Source of the DNA: Agrobacterium tumefaciens | GTDB taxonomy: Bacteria > Pseudomonadota > Alphaproteobacteria > Rhizobiales > Rhizobiaceae | DNA length: 64,000 bases | Assembly: GCF_000834635.1 (NCBI RefSeq) | Contig: NZ_JXQV01000005.1 | Span: 248,001 to 312,000 of the forward strand | Reading direction: 5' to 3' | Shown here: positions 43,223 to 56,449 of the stretch, in pieces | Layout: each line of letters opens with the position of its first letter | Position numbering within the stretch: the stretch's first letter is position 1 | The notes under the pieces: model-generated | Told to the model about the DNA's origin: nothing | What the model saw: the letters and a program-made list of their open reading frames with translations, nothing else | Databases searched by the model: none | Translations under genes and position numbers: made by a program

Positions 43223-44923
43223 TTACTCGGTGCGGTTCTTGAGAGCCGCGCCAAGGATGTCGCCGAGCGAAGCGCCGCTGTCGGACGAACCGAACTGTGC
43301 AACTGCTTCCTTCTCTTCTGCGATTTCCAGAGCCTTGATCGAAAGCATAACCTTGCGATCCTTCTTGGAGAAGTTGACGACGCGTGCGTCGAGAACCTGG
43401 CCAACCGAGAAACGCTCTGGGCGCTGATCGTCACGATCACGTGCCAGGTCGTTACGACGGATGAAGGATGTGAGGTCTTCGTGTGCCACGAGCTTCACTT
43501 CGATGCCGCCTTCGTTCACGCCGATAACTTCAGCGGAAACAACAGCGTTCTTGCGAAGTTCGCCAGTGGTCGCAGCGTCACCAACTGCATCCTTGCCAAG
43601 CTGTTTGATGCCGAGCGAGATGCGTTCCTTCTCGACGTCTACGTCAAGAACAACAGCCTTTACGGTGTCACCCTTGTTGTATTCCTCGATGACCTGTTCG
43701 CCTGGACGGTTCCAGTCGAGGTCGGACAAGTGAACCATGCCGTCAACGTCGCCTTCGAGACCAATGAACAGGCCGAATTCGGTCTTGTTCTTGACTTCGC
43801 CTTCAACTTCGGTGCCAGCCGGATGGCTGAAGGCAAATGCCTGCCATGGGTTTTCCAGCGTCTGCTTGAGGCCAAGCGAAATACGACGCTTGGAAGGATC
43901 GACTTCGAGAACAACAACGTCGACGTCCTGTGTTGTGGACAGGATCTTGCCGGGATGTACGTTCTTCTTCGTCCAGGACATTTCGGAGATGTGGATGAGG
44001 CCTTCGATGCCTGGCTCCAGCTCAACGAATGCACCGTAGTCGGTGATGTTGGTAACGGTACCGGAGATCTTCTTACCAACTGGGTACTTGGCAGAGATGC
44101 CATCCCAAGGATCAGACTCGAGCTGCTTCATGCCGAGCGAGATACGGTGGGTTTCCTGGTTGATGCGGATGATCTGAACCTTGACCGACTGGCCAATGTT
44201 GAGGATCTCAGAAGGATGGTTCACGCGGCGCCATGCCATGTCGGTCACGTGCAGCAGGCCATCGATGCCGCCGAGGTCAACGAACGCACCGTAATCGGTG
44301 ATGTTCTTGACGACGCCGTCAACAACCTGGCCTTCTTCGAGGTTCTGAACGATTTCAGAACGCTGCTCGGCGCGGGACTCTTCGAGAACCGTACGGCGCG
44401 AAACAACGATGTTACCGCGACGCTTGTCCATCTTGAGGATTTCGAACGGCTGCGGGTTGTGCATCAACGGAGTTACGTCGCGGATTGGACGAATGTCCAC
44501 CTGCGAACGTGGAAGGAACGCAACAGCGCCATCCAGATCGACGGTGAAGCCACCCTTGACCTGGTTGAAGATAACGCCTTCGACGCGTTCACCAGCTTCG
44601 AACTTGGCTTCGAGCTTGACCCAGCTCTCTTCGCGGCGAGCCTTCTCGCGCGACAGAACGGCTTCGCCCAGAGCGTTTTCAATGCGCTCAACGTAAACTT
44701 CGACTTCGTCGCCGACCTTCAGGCCGCCGTCTTTCGAACGTGCGCCGAATTCCTTGAGCGCGATGCGGCCTTCAACCTTGAGGCCGACGTCGACGATCGC
44801 AACGTCCTTTTCAATCGCCGTAACGATACCTTTGGCTACGTAGCCTTCAGCAAGGTCATTCGACGCAAAGGACTCTTCCAGCAGGGCTGCGAAATCGTCG
44901 CGCGTGGGGGTAGCTACTGACAT
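43223..44923 (-). CDS. rpsA: 30S ribosomal protein S1
   Basis: S1 is the mRNA-binding protein of the small ribosomal subunit and is needed for initiation on most messages. The 566-residue protein has six S1/OB repeats, visible from recurring segments such as GYVAKGIVTAIEKDVAIVDV, GVVKNITDYGAFVDLGGIDG and GTVTNITDYGAFVELEPGIE. The start at 44923 (MSVATPTRDDF) has GGAG upstream. It is downstream of cmk with 166 bases between, the standard cmk-rpsA order. Confidence 0.98.
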   Translation of the reverse strand: MSVATPTRDDFAALLEESFASNDLAEGYVAKGIVTAIEKDVAIVDVGLKVEGRIALKEFGARSKDGGLKVGDEVEVYVERIENALGEAVLSREKARREESWVKLEAKFEAGERVEGVIFNQVKGGFTVDLDGAVAFLPRSQVDIRPIRDVTPLMHNPQPFEILKMDKRRGNIVVSRRTVLEESRAEQRSEIVQNLEEGQVVDGVVKNITDYGAFVDLGGIDGLLHVTDMAWRRVNHPSEILNIGQSVKVQIIRINQETHRISLGMKQLESDPWDGISAKYPVGKKISGTVTNITDYGAFVELEPGIEGLIHISEMSWTKKNVHPGKILSTTQDVDVVVLEVDPSKRRISLGLKQTLENPWQAFAFSHPAGTEVEGEVKNKTEFGLFIGLEGDVDGMVHLSDLDWNRPGEQVIEEYNKGDTVKAVVLDVDVEKERISLGIKQLGKDAVGDAATTGELRKNAVVSAEVIGVNEGGIEVKLVAHEDLTSFIRRNDLARDRDDQRPERFSVGQVLDARVVNFSKKDRKVMLSIKALEIAEEKEAVAQFGSSDSGASLGDILGAALKNRTE

Positions 44924-45089
44924 TAAATCTCCTGAGAGCATCCACTATGGGACACAAAGCACCGGGGGTTCGCGTTGATCATTCCCAAAAACAATGCCCG
45001 CCTCTTTCTTCGAGGTTTTCCGGTGCAGGACATGCTTTCAGGATATTCCAGTCTAAACGAGGGCCGGACTTGCCGGTTCCACGCACATA

Positions 45090-45722
45090 TTATCTCTTCA
45101 AGGCAGCATCGACAATCGACTTGGCTGCTTGAAACGCCGCCTCTATACCCATTTTAGACGTATCAAGCAAGTGCGCGTCTTCAGCTGGTTTCAAAGGGCT
45201 GTCGCTGCGCCCCATATCACGCTCGTCGCGTTTCTTCACATCCGAAAAAATGGCCTCGTAATCGGCAACACCGCCCCCGGCAATGATTTCGTCAAACCGG
45301 CGCCGCGCACGCACATCAGGGGCTGCGGTCACATAGAGTTTCACGGGGGCATCGGGACAAACCACGGTTCCAATGTCGCGCCCATCGAGCACAGTGCCGG
45401 GCTGCCGCATTGAGAATGCGCGTTGCGCCTCCACCAATGCGCGGCGCACCGAAGGCATGACGGCGATCCGTGATGCCGCTTCGCCAACCTCGTGCCGGGC
45501 AAGCACAGTCCGGTCCATGGCAGCAAAATCCAGACCAAGCGCCACTTTCTCTGCAACAGCTTCGTCGTCCAGCGGCAAGCCGGCATCCAGCAGCGCCTTT
45601 GCGGTCGCACGATACGTCAGGCCTGTATCCAGGTGATGAAATCCATAGGCGTTGGCAATGTGTCGTGACAGCGTACCCTTGCCTGCGGCGGCCGGTCCAT
45701 CAATGGCAATTATAAATGTCAT
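45090..45722 (-). CDS. cmk: Cytidylate kinase
   Basis: Cmk phosphorylates CMP and dCMP with ATP in pyrimidine nucleotide recycling. The 210-residue protein has P-loop [11 protein letters not shown] near the N-terminus, the CMP-binding stretch [22 protein letters not shown] and the LID region [11 protein letters not shown], then [15 protein letters not shown]. The start at 45722 follows GGAG by 4 bases. In most relatives aroA lies directly upstream of cmk; here it is missing from the window. Confidence 0.97.
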   Translation of the reverse strand: MTFIIAIDGPAAAGKGTLSRHIANAYGFHHLDTGLTYRATAKALLDAGLPLDDEAVAEKVALGLDFAAMDRTVLARHEVGEAASRIAVMPSVRRALVEAQRAFSMRQPGTVLDGRDIGTVVCPDAPVKLYVTAAPDVRARRRFDEIIAGGGVADYEAIFSDVKKRDERDMGRSDSPLKPAEDAHLLDTSKMGIEAAFQAAKSIVDAALKR

Positions 45723-45954
45723 AATTCTCCCGTCCTGCTGCCCATACGGCATAACGATGCCGTCTGCGGTTTCTTACAGAGGCCGAACCGGATCATCAAG
45801 CGACGGAGCTATGCCATGCAGTATACGTGGCTTATAAAGTTTATCTTTGACAGGAAACGCATCAGCGATTAATGGGACCGGCTAGAATTTTACCGTCTAC
45901 TGCCGGAAAAACGGCGTAAACACCGAACTCATCTCACAATTTGAGGCTTAGACA

Positions 45955-46344
45955 TTGGCAAAAGTGGACCTTGGAACCAAGCGTACAGATCCTGATACAG
46001 GCAAGAAGTTTTACGACCTGAACCGTGATCCGATCGTGTCTCCTTATTCCGGCAAATCCTGGCCGCTTTCCTTCTTCGAGGAAACGACTGCAGCCAAGAA
46101 GATGGAACAGCAGGCTGAAGAGGAAGAGGTAGCCGAAGTCGATACCGAAAACACGGAAGTCGAACTCGTGCCTCTGGAAGATGCGGATGCTGACGCAGCT
46201 GGCGACGACATTCCCGATATCGAAGGCGACGATGACGTCGAGCTGGATGATGACGACGACACGTTCCTGGAAGCGGACGAAGACGAAGACGATGACGATG
46301 TTTCCGGCATCATCGGCGTAAACGGCGACGACGACGAGACCTGA
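45955..46344 (+). CDS. TIGR02300 family protein with acidic tail
   Basis: This 129-residue conserved alphaproteobacterial protein of unknown function has the N-terminus MAKVDLGTKRTDPDTGKKFY, followed by PIVSPYSGKSWP and a strongly acidic C-terminal half. The start is a TTG at 45955 with GAGG 8 bases upstream. It is divergent from cmk-rpsA and is followed by a hairpin and tRNA-Ala, a neighbourhood widely seen in Hyphomicrobiales. Confidence 0.93.
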   Translation: MAKVDLGTKRTDPDTGKKFYDLNRDPIVSPYSGKSWPLSFFEETTAAKKMEQQAEEEEVAEVDTENTEVELVPLEDADADAAGDDIPDIEGDDDVELDDDDDTFLEADEDEDDDDVSGIIGVNGDDDET

Positions 46345-46360
46345 TTTCCACAGCAATTAT

Positions 46361-46397
46361 CGCCCGGCGTCAAAAAAATGTCGTCGGGCGAAATTTT
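46361..46397 (+). terminator. Terminator of the TIGR02300 gene
   Basis: CGCCCGGCG (46361-46369) pairs with CGTCGGGCG (46382-46390), including one G-U, followed by AAATTTT. It lies 17 bases after the stop codon and before tRNA-Ala. Confidence 0.7.
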
Positions 46398-46494
46398 CGG
46401 CTTGCCATTGTGCAGAAGCACAAGTATCAAGCCGCCACCGACGCAAACAAATGCTTCGGTTCCCGGAACCGGATAAACATACCGGAACCCTTAT

Positions 46495-46570
<76 letters not shown>

Positions 46571-46762
46571 AACACCTTCGAGGTGCAATCCTTCTTTTAG
46601 AACAAACAGATAAGTCTTCGTCGCTTTCTGTCTCGTAGCCAATATTCACGCATCATAAGACTCCGAGCAGCCAAGTTTTGGCTTGGATACTCGCACGCTT
46701 TAAGCGCCGTTTCTGTGAGGCAAAATGCTGCGTTTTTGGCTAGGGCCGCAGCCCTGCTTGCT

Positions 46763-47404
46763 CTACTTCCGAGTGGCCGTTGCGCAGAGGCGATCCGAAT
46801 CAGTGGCCACGGCATCCCAGCTTGCCATCGCTGCCCTAACGGCACCGCGGATCGATGGAATCGAGACGCCATCGCGGGCTTGAATTGAGACGCCGAGCAA
46901 AATTGCATCATAGAGCGAGACCAAAGCGGAAATGTCATTTGCCGTTTTCAATGCGCCTGTTGAAACCCCATCGGTGATGCAGTCTGCGATCGCTCTTCGG
47001 GTTTCCTCGCGGTGACCTGCGGTCAAAGCCTGCAGCGTCACACCTTCCTTGGAAAGGATCGTCGCCGAAAGGGTGATCATGCAACCAGATGGATGAGACG
47101 CCTCGGTCTGCACATCCACCGAAGCAAGGAGCGCCTGCTCTAGCCGTTCACGCGCGGGCAGGCTGGTATCGCGAAGTGCGCTCACCACACCGCCATGCTG
47201 GTCCAGATAACGCTGCAGGCTTTCACGAAACAGCATTTCCTTCGAACCGAAGGCCGCGTAGAAACTCGCAGACGAAATGCCCCCCATGGCGAGCCGCAAT
47301 TGATCGGTTGATGCACCCTCGTAGCCATGCTGCCAGAAGAGATGCATCGCATTCTTGACTGCCTCATCACGATCAAAATTCCTTGGCCTGCCTGTTCTTG
47401 CCAT
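46763..47404 (-). CDS. TetR/AcrR-family transcriptional regulator
   Basis: This 213-residue repressor has an N-terminal HTH (FDRDEAVKNAMHLFWQHGYE, then TDQLRLAMGGISSASFYAAF) and a helical ligand domain with LSATILSKEGVTLQ. It is divergent from an MFS efflux gene (now frameshifted) and likely controlled it from the shared 100-base promoter. Since the efflux gene is broken, its remaining target may be the alcohol dehydrogenase downstream. Confidence 0.92.
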   Translation of the reverse strand: MARTGRPRNFDRDEAVKNAMHLFWQHGYEGASTDQLRLAMGGISSASFYAAFGSKEMLFRESLQRYLDQHGGVVSALRDTSLPARERLEQALLASVDVQTEASHPSGCMITLSATILSKEGVTLQALTAGHREETRRAIADCITDGVSTGALKTANDISALVSLYDAILLGVSIQARDGVSIPSIRGAVRAAMASWDAVATDSDRLCATATRK

Positions 47405-47508
47405 CGCCGTCTACCTTCCTCTTCTGGAGTAATCATTCCAGATTTGCTTGACAAAGCAAACTCTAAAATGCGACTTCCGGAATGAACGACCCAGAATTAA
47501 GGAACCGC

Positions 47509-48719
47509 ATGGCAGAGACAGTCGCAATCCCGGGCGGAAGAACATTTGCTACGCCACAAGAGCGCCTGCCAGTGGCGGCTCTGCTGGTCCTTGCCATGAC
47601 GGGATTTACCGCAATCCTGACGGAAACTCTCCCTGCTGGGCTGCTGCCGCAAATGGCAAATGGTCTGGGCGTTTCGCAGTCGCTCGCGGGTCAGACTGTG
47701 ACTGTTTATGCGGTTGGCTCTCTCGTCGCTGCCATCCCGCTGACCTTGTGGACGCAGGGCTGGCGTCGCAAGCCTGCCTTGCTCCTCGCCATTGCCGGGT
47801 TCCTGATTTTCAATACGATAACGGCACTGTCTACGTCATATGCCATCACACTTATCGCTCGTTTTCTAGCCGGCATGGCAGCAGGGCTTGGCTGGGGTAT
47901 CGTGCGAGGCGACTTGTGATCGAGCGCCTGCAGGGAAGGGCACTGGCAATCGCCATGGCAGGCACACCGCTGGCACTCGCGCTTGGCGTGCCTGCTGGCG
48001 CCTTCTTTGGTGCAACGGTCGGCTGGCGAGCAGCTTTTCTGTTCATGTCGGCAACGACCTTGGCTCTGTTGCTGTGGGTGATCTGGAAAATGCCGGATTT
48101 TCCGGGCCAGCCTCCTGCGCGGCGCCTGTCTCTCACCGGCGTCATGCGTACACTCGGTGTCAGAACGGTCCTCACCGTGTTGTTCCTGTGGGTGACCGGC
48201 CACAATATTCTCTACACCTACATCACGCCTTTCGCAGCGCTTTCGGGCCTGAATGACGAGATTGACCTCCTGCTTCTTGCTTTCGGACTGGCGGCCATTG
48301 CGGGTATCTGGTTCACCGGAGCACTTGTCGACCGGTTGTTGCGGGCGCTTGTTCTCGGCAGCCTCTGCGCTTTCTGTGTAACCGCCCTTTCGCTTGCCTT
48401 GTTTACAGCCACCACGCCAATCATGATCTCGGCTATGGTCGTCTGGGGCTTTTCCTTCGGTGGGGCGGCCACGCAGCTACAGACGGCGCTTGCCGATGCG
48501 GCTGGCGAGGGTGTGGATCTCGCCAATGCCATGCTGACGACCGTGTGGAACGGCGCCATCGCCACAGGCGGCCTCATGGGCGGCATTCTGCTCGATAGCC
48601 ACGGCGCTGGGTCCCTCGCATGGGCCGCTCTCCTGCTGGGGTCAGGGGCCTTGATCATCGCGACCACCGCACGGGCTCACGCATTTTTACCGGGTCCTCG
48701 TACCCACCACAAATCCTGA
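47509..48719 (+). pseudogene. Frameshifted MFS efflux transporter (YdhP/AraJ-like)
   Basis: Two halves of one major facilitator protein lie in different frames. The first (47509-47919) reads from MAETVAIPGG through PVAALLVLAMTGFTAIL to GMAAGLGWGIVRGDL and a TGA. The second continues in the plus-one frame from about 47905 (ARRLVIERLQGRALAIAMAG) to 48719. The split falls in the conserved segment between transmembrane helices 4 and 5, where relatives have a continuous GLxWG...AGYARR-like stretch. A small deletion there would explain both the lost frame and the missing residues. Either a pseudogene or a sequencing error is possible. AAGGA precedes the ATG at 47509. Confidence 0.85.
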
Positions 48720-48731
48720 GGAGTAAAGTTC

Positions 48732-49751
48732 ATGAAGGCCTACCAGATCGGCGACCAGACTGGTCTCGAATGCTTGACCGCGGCCACCCGTCCAGACCCT
48801 GTCGCGGGGCCGGGACAGGTCATCGTTGCCCCGCGGCTGATCAGTCTTATCAGCCGCGATGTACAAATCCTGCGTGGGGTCTATGGACCACGTCAGGCAC
48901 CAGAGCGCATCCCTATGTCGGAGGGTGTCGGTATCGTTGTCTCGGTTGGGGAAGGTGTAAACAGCGTTGCACCAGGTGACCGCGTCGTGTGTGGACACTT
49001 CGCCGGATGGCTCGATGGTCCTTTCACGACTGACGTATTCGCCCATGATGTCGGCGTGACGCATGACGGCTGGCTGGCGCAGCAGGTTGTACTGCCGGCC
49101 GAAGCCGTCATCCGCGTCCCCGACCAGCTTGCCGATCATCGCGTCGCGGGGCTTGCCTCCGTTGGCCTTACCGCATGGAATGCGCTCATTGAAGTTGCCA
49201 AGGTAAAGCCAGGCGAGCTTGTCTTGTGCCTCGGCACCGGCAGCGTATCGCTCTTTGCCTTGAAACTGGCGAAAGCACTGGGCGCGCGTGTTGCGATCAC
49301 ATCTTCCAGCGATGCCAAACTGGCAATCGCACGAGATATGGGCGCCGACATTCTCATCAACTACCGCACCCATCCCGAATGGGGCGTTGAACTGATGGCA
49401 CAAACCGGCGGCGCTGGCGCGGACATCATCATCGAGACCGGTGGTCAGGATACTCTCGGACAATCCATTGCGGCGACCGCCGCCAACGGACGTATCATCA
49501 TTATCGGCGTAACGCCTGGAACCACCTCACCAATTCCGGACTACACCGCGCTCATTCTGCGCAACATCACCATCTGTGGCATCGCCAACGGCAATCAGAG
49601 CATGTTCTCGGATCTCCTGGCCTCGATGGATCGTCTCGGCATTGAACCATTGACCGACTGTACCTTCCCGTTCGACAAGGCGAAGGAAGCCTTCGCCTAT
49701 TACGCAGCAGGGACGCATATCGGCAGAGTGATGATATCGGTTCAGAGCTAA
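48732..49751 (+). CDS. Zinc-type alcohol dehydrogenase-like/quinone oxidoreductase-like protein
   Basis: This 339-residue medium-chain dehydrogenase has the MDR fold: GroES-like N-terminus, then a NAD(P)-binding domain around GLASVGLTAWNALIEVAKV and LGTGSVSLFALKLAKALGA. The usual catalytic Cys-x-Ser/His and the four structural-zinc cysteines are absent (LISRDVQILRG replaces the CGSD motif), so it probably works without zinc. It lies 12 bases after the MFS pseudogene, likely under the same TetR control. Confidence 0.88.
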   Translation: MKAYQIGDQTGLECLTAATRPDPVAGPGQVIVAPRLISLISRDVQILRGVYGPRQAPERIPMSEGVGIVVSVGEGVNSVAPGDRVVCGHFAGWLDGPFTTDVFAHDVGVTHDGWLAQQVVLPAEAVIRVPDQLADHRVAGLASVGLTAWNALIEVAKVKPGELVLCLGTGSVSLFALKLAKALGARVAITSSSDAKLAIARDMGADILINYRTHPEWGVELMAQTGGAGADIIIETGGQDTLGQSIAATAANGRIIIIGVTPGTTSPIPDYTALILRNITICGIANGNQSMFSDLLASMDRLGIEPLTDCTFPFDKAKEAFAYYAAGTHIGRVMISVQS

Positions 49752-49816
49752 CGATGGCGGCATCTGGCCGGTCGAGTTGGGTGCCGTCTGCAACCTCGGC
49801 GGTTCCCACTCGGCGG

Positions 49817-52027
49817 CTAGGCTGCCCGCGCCTGTTTGGACTTTGACCCTTCAGCAATTTCAAAGCGATCAACCATCATGCGCAAGTTTTGGGCCTCATC
49901 GTCCAGCACGGCAGACGCGGCGTTGGTCTCCTCTACCATTGCAGCATTTTGCTGTGTCATCTGGTCCATGTGGTTCACAGCCGTATTGATTTCGCTCAGC
50001 CCCGCAGCCTGTTCGCGGCTGGCTGCAGAAATGGTTTGGATGAGACCGTTTATGGACCGCACCTGATCAACAATACGCGTGAGTGCATCTCCTGTATCGT
50101 TCACAAGGTCAACGCCTTGCCTGACCTGTTCGCTCGATGTGGAAATCAGTTCCTTGATCTCTTTGGCCGCATTCGCCGAGCGCTGGGCCAGCTCTCTGAC
50201 TTCCATTGCAACAACAGCAAATCCCTTGCCAGCCTCGCCAGCACGTGCGGCCTCCACACCGGCATTCAAGGCCAGCAGATTGGTCTGGAAAGCGATTTGA
50301 TCGATCACGCTTATGATCTGCGACATTTTGTTTGCAGATTCCTCGATAGTCTCCATCGCCCCGATTGCATTGGCAACGATGGTGCCTGAGACTTCCGCAT
50401 CTTTGCTTGCACCGTTGACTTTCTCTGCTGCAAGACCGGCAACGGCCGCGCTCTCCGTCAATTTGTGGCCGATCTCATTCAGTGCTGCCGCCGTCTCCTC
50501 CAGACTTGCAGCTTGCTGCTCGGTTCGGCGCGACAACTGGTCGGAACTGCGGCTGATTTCATTCGTGCCAGCGGTCAAAGCGGTCACGGTGTTGTTCAAG
50601 CTTGCGATCGTGTCGTGCATGCTCTCAAGCGCGGAGTTGAAGTTCGTACGCAATTCCGCATAACGACCCGGAAATGTCTCAGAGATGCGGTAGGTAAGAT
50701 TGCCATTGGAAAGCGCCAGAAGCCCTTTTTCCAGGCTCTCGACGACAAGCTTCTGGGTTCGCACCGTTTCCGCACGTTCCGCCTCGGTCTGCCCGCGCTC
50801 CAGCTCTGCTTCCCGCCGCTCCCGCTCAGCCACAATCTCCAGCGTCCTGCCATTTTCCAGCTTGTGCCGGAAGGCTTCGAGCGCCTTCGACAGAGCCCCG
50901 ATTTCGTCTGCGCGCTCACAGCCTTCAACGACATGCTCGTAGTTCCCATCGGAAAGACGGGCGACTTCTCTCAACAGCATGCCAATGGGTTTTTGAATGA
51001 AGATGCGAATGGCGAGGAAAAGCGAGACGACCACGGCCAGCAGAATAAACAGTCCGCCAGCAACGAGAATCTTCGTCTGTTCATTCACAATGGCCGAGAT
51101 GGCTGCGGCTGGAACATCTTCGACGATGAACCAGCGGCTGTTCAAGCCGGGCAGTTCGAAGGGATAAACGACGCGGTAAACACTCTCGCCTTCTTCGCCC
51201 TGAACATTTTCGATAACAGCAGGCCCCGCACCTTTGACAACGGACTGGACGATATCGAGACCCTCTGCACCGTACGGTTTCATCACCATGGCGGCATCAG
51301 GCGCGGTCAGCCATGCACCGCTTGCGGAAAGCAGATAGACCCGTCCTGTTCCGAATGGCCTGTAGGCTTTCAAGGAATCCGCAATCGCACCAAGGCCGAT
51401 ATCGACGCCCGCAACGCCACGCACAACCCCTTCGACCGCCACAGGATAGGCAATGCTCATCATCAGCAAGCCACCGGCCGTATCCTCCACATAAGGCTCA
51501 GTGACCGCGGGCTTGCCAGAACTAGCCGCGAGCCGGAAATAAGGCTGACTGTAGTCGATCTGATCCGGCAACACGAGTTCAAGTGCATTACCAGCTCGGG
51601 TCCAATAAGGAGTAAACTGTCCAGAGCTATTGGTTCCAGATGCCGCATCCGCAAGAGGTCCGCGCGCTCCGTCAAATCCAAAATCAGCTTCGAGAAACCA
51701 TGACCCAAACACGAGGTCGAACTTTTTGACCAAAGCCGGCAATGTCGCGGTGATATCCGCACGCGTAATCGTCTTGTCCTGAATGGCTTGCTCAAAGGTC
51801 CCAGCAATCGAAGCGACCCCTCCGGAAAGGAGAGAGATCTTGGCGTTGAAAGCTTCGCTGATCGCTTTGGCGTCCGCTTTGGCCTGCTCGATCGTGATCA
51901 AAGTCGCGCTGTGCCGTACCTGGTACACAACAACAGCAAAGGTCAAAGCAAGAAATAGAGATATCGCCACAGCACTCACTGCCAGCAACTTCATTGCCAC
52001 GGACGATTTACGAGGAGCAGCTTTCAT
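49817..52027 (-). CDS. Methyl-accepting chemotaxis protein with dCache-like sensor
   Basis: This 736-residue receptor has TM1 (about 12-34) and a large periplasmic domain of about 270 residues with dCache features ([46 protein letters not shown]). TM2 ([20 protein letters not shown]), HAMP and a signalling domain with [20 protein letters not shown] follow. It has no CheR-docking pentapeptide. dCache receptors often bind amino or organic acids; the ligand here is unknown. It is downstream of another receptor gene on the same strand but separated by a terminator. Confidence 0.93.
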   Translation of the reverse strand: MKAAPRKSSVAMKLLAVSAVAISLFLALTFAVVVYQVRHSATLITIEQAKADAKAISEAFNAKISLLSGGVASIAGTFEQAIQDKTITRADITATLPALVKKFDLVFGSWFLEADFGFDGARGPLADAASGTNSSGQFTPYWTRAGNALELVLPDQIDYSQPYFRLAASSGKPAVTEPYVEDTAGGLLMMSIAYPVAVEGVVRGVAGVDIGLGAIADSLKAYRPFGTGRVYLLSASGAWLTAPDAAMVMKPYGAEGLDIVQSVVKGAGPAVIENVQGEEGESVYRVVYPFELPGLNSRWFIVEDVPAAAISAIVNEQTKILVAGGLFILLAVVVSLFLAIRIFIQKPIGMLLREVARLSDGNYEHVVEGCERADEIGALSKALEAFRHKLENGRTLEIVAERERREAELERGQTEAERAETVRTQKLVVESLEKGLLALSNGNLTYRISETFPGRYAELRTNFNSALESMHDTIASLNNTVTALTAGTNEISRSSDQLSRRTEQQAASLEETAAALNEIGHKLTESAAVAGLAAEKVNGASKDAEVSGTIVANAIGAMETIEESANKMSQIISVIDQIAFQTNLLALNAGVEAARAGEAGKGFAVVAMEVRELAQRSANAAKEIKELISTSSEQVRQGVDLVNDTGDALTRIVDQVRSINGLIQTISAASREQAAGLSEINTAVNHMDQMTQQNAAMVEETNAASAVLDDEAQNLRMMVDRFEIAEGSKSKQARAA

Positions 52028-52361
52028 TCTCGGGTAACCTCAAAGGATAAGTGCAGTTTTGACACGCATGAGATTTCACAATGAGATGCATTGCAGTGAA
52101 GCATGGTGCCACTAAAGAGCCAGATGACAATATTATTCCTAATATTTATATAACTTATACATAATAGGTGCCTAACGCCCTTTGTCAGAGAAATTTACTC
52201 CTGCGCTAAGATCTGGCCTTTCATGCTCTCAAAATTCTAATCTAACGATCTCGATATGCATTACCCCGCGCAAAACTGAGCCCTAGGACGACACAGGTGC
52301 GCTCGGACCAGAATTCTGCTCGACGTGTCGGACAAGGATGTTGACCGCCGCTCACTCATGC
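52028..52361. other. Promoter region of the dCache receptor gene
   Basis: No gene is seen in these 334 bases. An AT-rich patch (about 52,120-52,170) is the likeliest promoter site for the minus-strand receptor gene. Nothing else is recognisable. Confidence 0.5.
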
Positions 52362-52396
52362 AAAAAGACACCTCCCTTGTCTGCAAGGGAGGTGTC
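52362..52396 (-). terminator. Rho-independent terminator of the NIT receptor gene
   Basis: On the minus strand a perfect 13 bp stem GACACCTCCCTTG/CAAGGGAGGTGTC with a 4-base loop is followed by five T. It lies 30 bases after the receptor stop. Confidence 0.88.
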
Positions 52397-52425
52397 CTGA
52401 CAAAGTCTGTGAAAGCTGGGTTGGT

Positions 52426-55039
<2,614 letters not shown>

Positions 55040-55298
55040 ATGATGACTAGGTTCTGGACGCTTTTGCTGGCTGCCACGAAGCGCAGTTTGACGGCTCCCG
55101 CCGTGACGGGCAATTGCAGCACTCGAGAAAGACCTTGGTGTCCAGCTTATCATACGAACGACCCGGCAACTATCGCCGACAATAGATGGCGCGGTTTTTG
55201 CCGGACAGATCCAGCCAGCGATCGAGGCTCTTGAAAGCGCCCGCGAGGACATCCGCAAAGTCCACAAGGCTATGTTGCAACTGATCTATCCATGCTGA
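55040..55298 (+). pseudogene. Remnant of a LysR-family regulator (N-terminal HTH, frameshifted and truncated)
   Basis: The frame ending in TGA at 55296-55298 encodes RAIAALEKDLGVQLIIRTTR, then QLSPTIDGAVFAGQIQPAIE and ALESAREDIRK. This is the helix-turn-helix and linker of LysR-type regulators (usual RAIAxLEExLGVxLFxRTTR). Upstream, another frame from ATG 55040 gives FWTLLLAATKRSLTAPAV, matching the earlier part of the same domain. A small deletion near 55110 joins the two. The effector domain is gone. It probably once regulated the adjacent symporter gene or a lost neighbour. Confidence 0.8.
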
Positions 55299-55324
55299 GC
55301 TGAAGCGGATACGGGACACGCAGC

Positions 55325-56281
55325 TCAGGTGCGATGGAGCGTATCTTTGTTACTCTCATCGCTACGGCCAGAGAACCAATTCGCCAGCAACGCGCCGGAA
55401 ATATTGTGCCAAACGCTGAAAATGGCGCTTGGAACAGCAGCAAGAGGTGAAAAATATGCGGTCGCGAGCGCCGCGCCGAGGCCCGAATTTTGCATTCCGA
55501 CCTCGATGGCGATTGCCTTGCGCTTTGCAAGCGACAGGCCAGTGGCTTTTGCGGCGAAATATCCCAGCAGGTAGCCAAGACCATTGTGCAACACCACGAC
55601 CGCAAAGATCATCAGTCCAGACTGAACGATGGCACCTTTCGAAGCACCTACTACGGCAGAAACGATCAGGACGATGCCGATTACACTCACCAGCGGCAAT
55701 GCTGGAACAGCAGCCTTGACGACACCCGGCAGCAGCTTCTGCAAGGCGGCACCGAGAGCCAATGGCACCAGAACGACCTTGACGATGCTCATGAACATCG
55801 CCCAGCCATCAACAGGGAGAAACTGGCTGGCGAACATCCAAACGAGGAATGGCGTTACCAGCGGCGCTGCAAGCGTTGTGACAGAGGTGCAGGCAACCGA
55901 AAGCGCAACGTCGCCTTTCGAGAGATAGGTCATCACATTGGATGAGGTGCCACCCGGACAGCAACCCACAAGAATGACGCCAGCGGCGACTTCCGGCGGC
56001 ATCGGAATGAGCCGGGTCAGCAAAACCGCCAGCAACGGCATGATGAGAAACTGACCCAGCACGCCGATGGTGACATCGAAGGGGCGCTTCACGACTTCGC
56101 GGAAATCATCAACCGACAGGGTCAGTCCCATGCCGAACATGATGATAGACAGAAGCGTGACGATCCAAGGGCCGATCTGCTTGAACGTATCCGGGAAGAA
56201 GAAGCCAAGAACCGCAAAAAGAATGACCCAACCGGCAAATGTTTTGCCCACGAAAGCCGAGATCGTTGCCAGTGATTTCAT
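55325..56281 (-). CDS. Bile acid:sodium symporter family transporter
   Basis: This 318-residue inner-membrane protein of the BASS family has about ten hydrophobic segments. The conserved sodium-site motifs are [29 protein letters not shown] and [14 protein letters not shown]. Bacterial members move organic anions such as pantoate or keto acids with sodium; the substrate is unknown here. The start at 56281 has GGAGTAAG upstream. It is convergent with a decayed LysR fragment. Confidence 0.9.
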   Translation of the reverse strand: MKSLATISAFVGKTFAGWVILFAVLGFFFPDTFKQIGPWIVTLLSIIMFGMGLTLSVDDFREVVKRPFDVTIGVLGQFLIMPLLAVLLTRLIPMPPEVAAGVILVGCCPGGTSSNVMTYLSKGDVALSVACTSVTTLAAPLVTPFLVWMFASQFLPVDGWAMFMSIVKVVLVPLALGAALQKLLPGVVKAAVPALPLVSVIGIVLIVSAVVGASKGAIVQSGLMIFAVVVLHNGLGYLLGYFAAKATGLSLAKRKAIAIEVGMQNSGLGAALATAYFSPLAAVPSAIFSVWHNISGALLANWFSGRSDESNKDTLHRT

Positions 56282-56449
56282 GTTCTTACTCCAAACCCAC
56301 AATTGAATGTGACGTCTAGTTGCATGTTCTGCGGTGTCAAGGCATGCATCCCCCAGCATGGCCTTGATCCACTGACTTACCGCCTAAAAGAAGCGAAGGC
56401 TTGCTCAAACAGGTCAACGTCTGTCAAAACGAGCGAATGGCTTAGGAAG

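Noticed and set aside
43481..44920. A 479-codon open frame on the plus strand opposite rpsA
   Set aside because: It is the antisense shadow of a highly conserved ribosomal protein gene with strong codon bias; its translation matches no family pattern and it has no ribosome-binding site.
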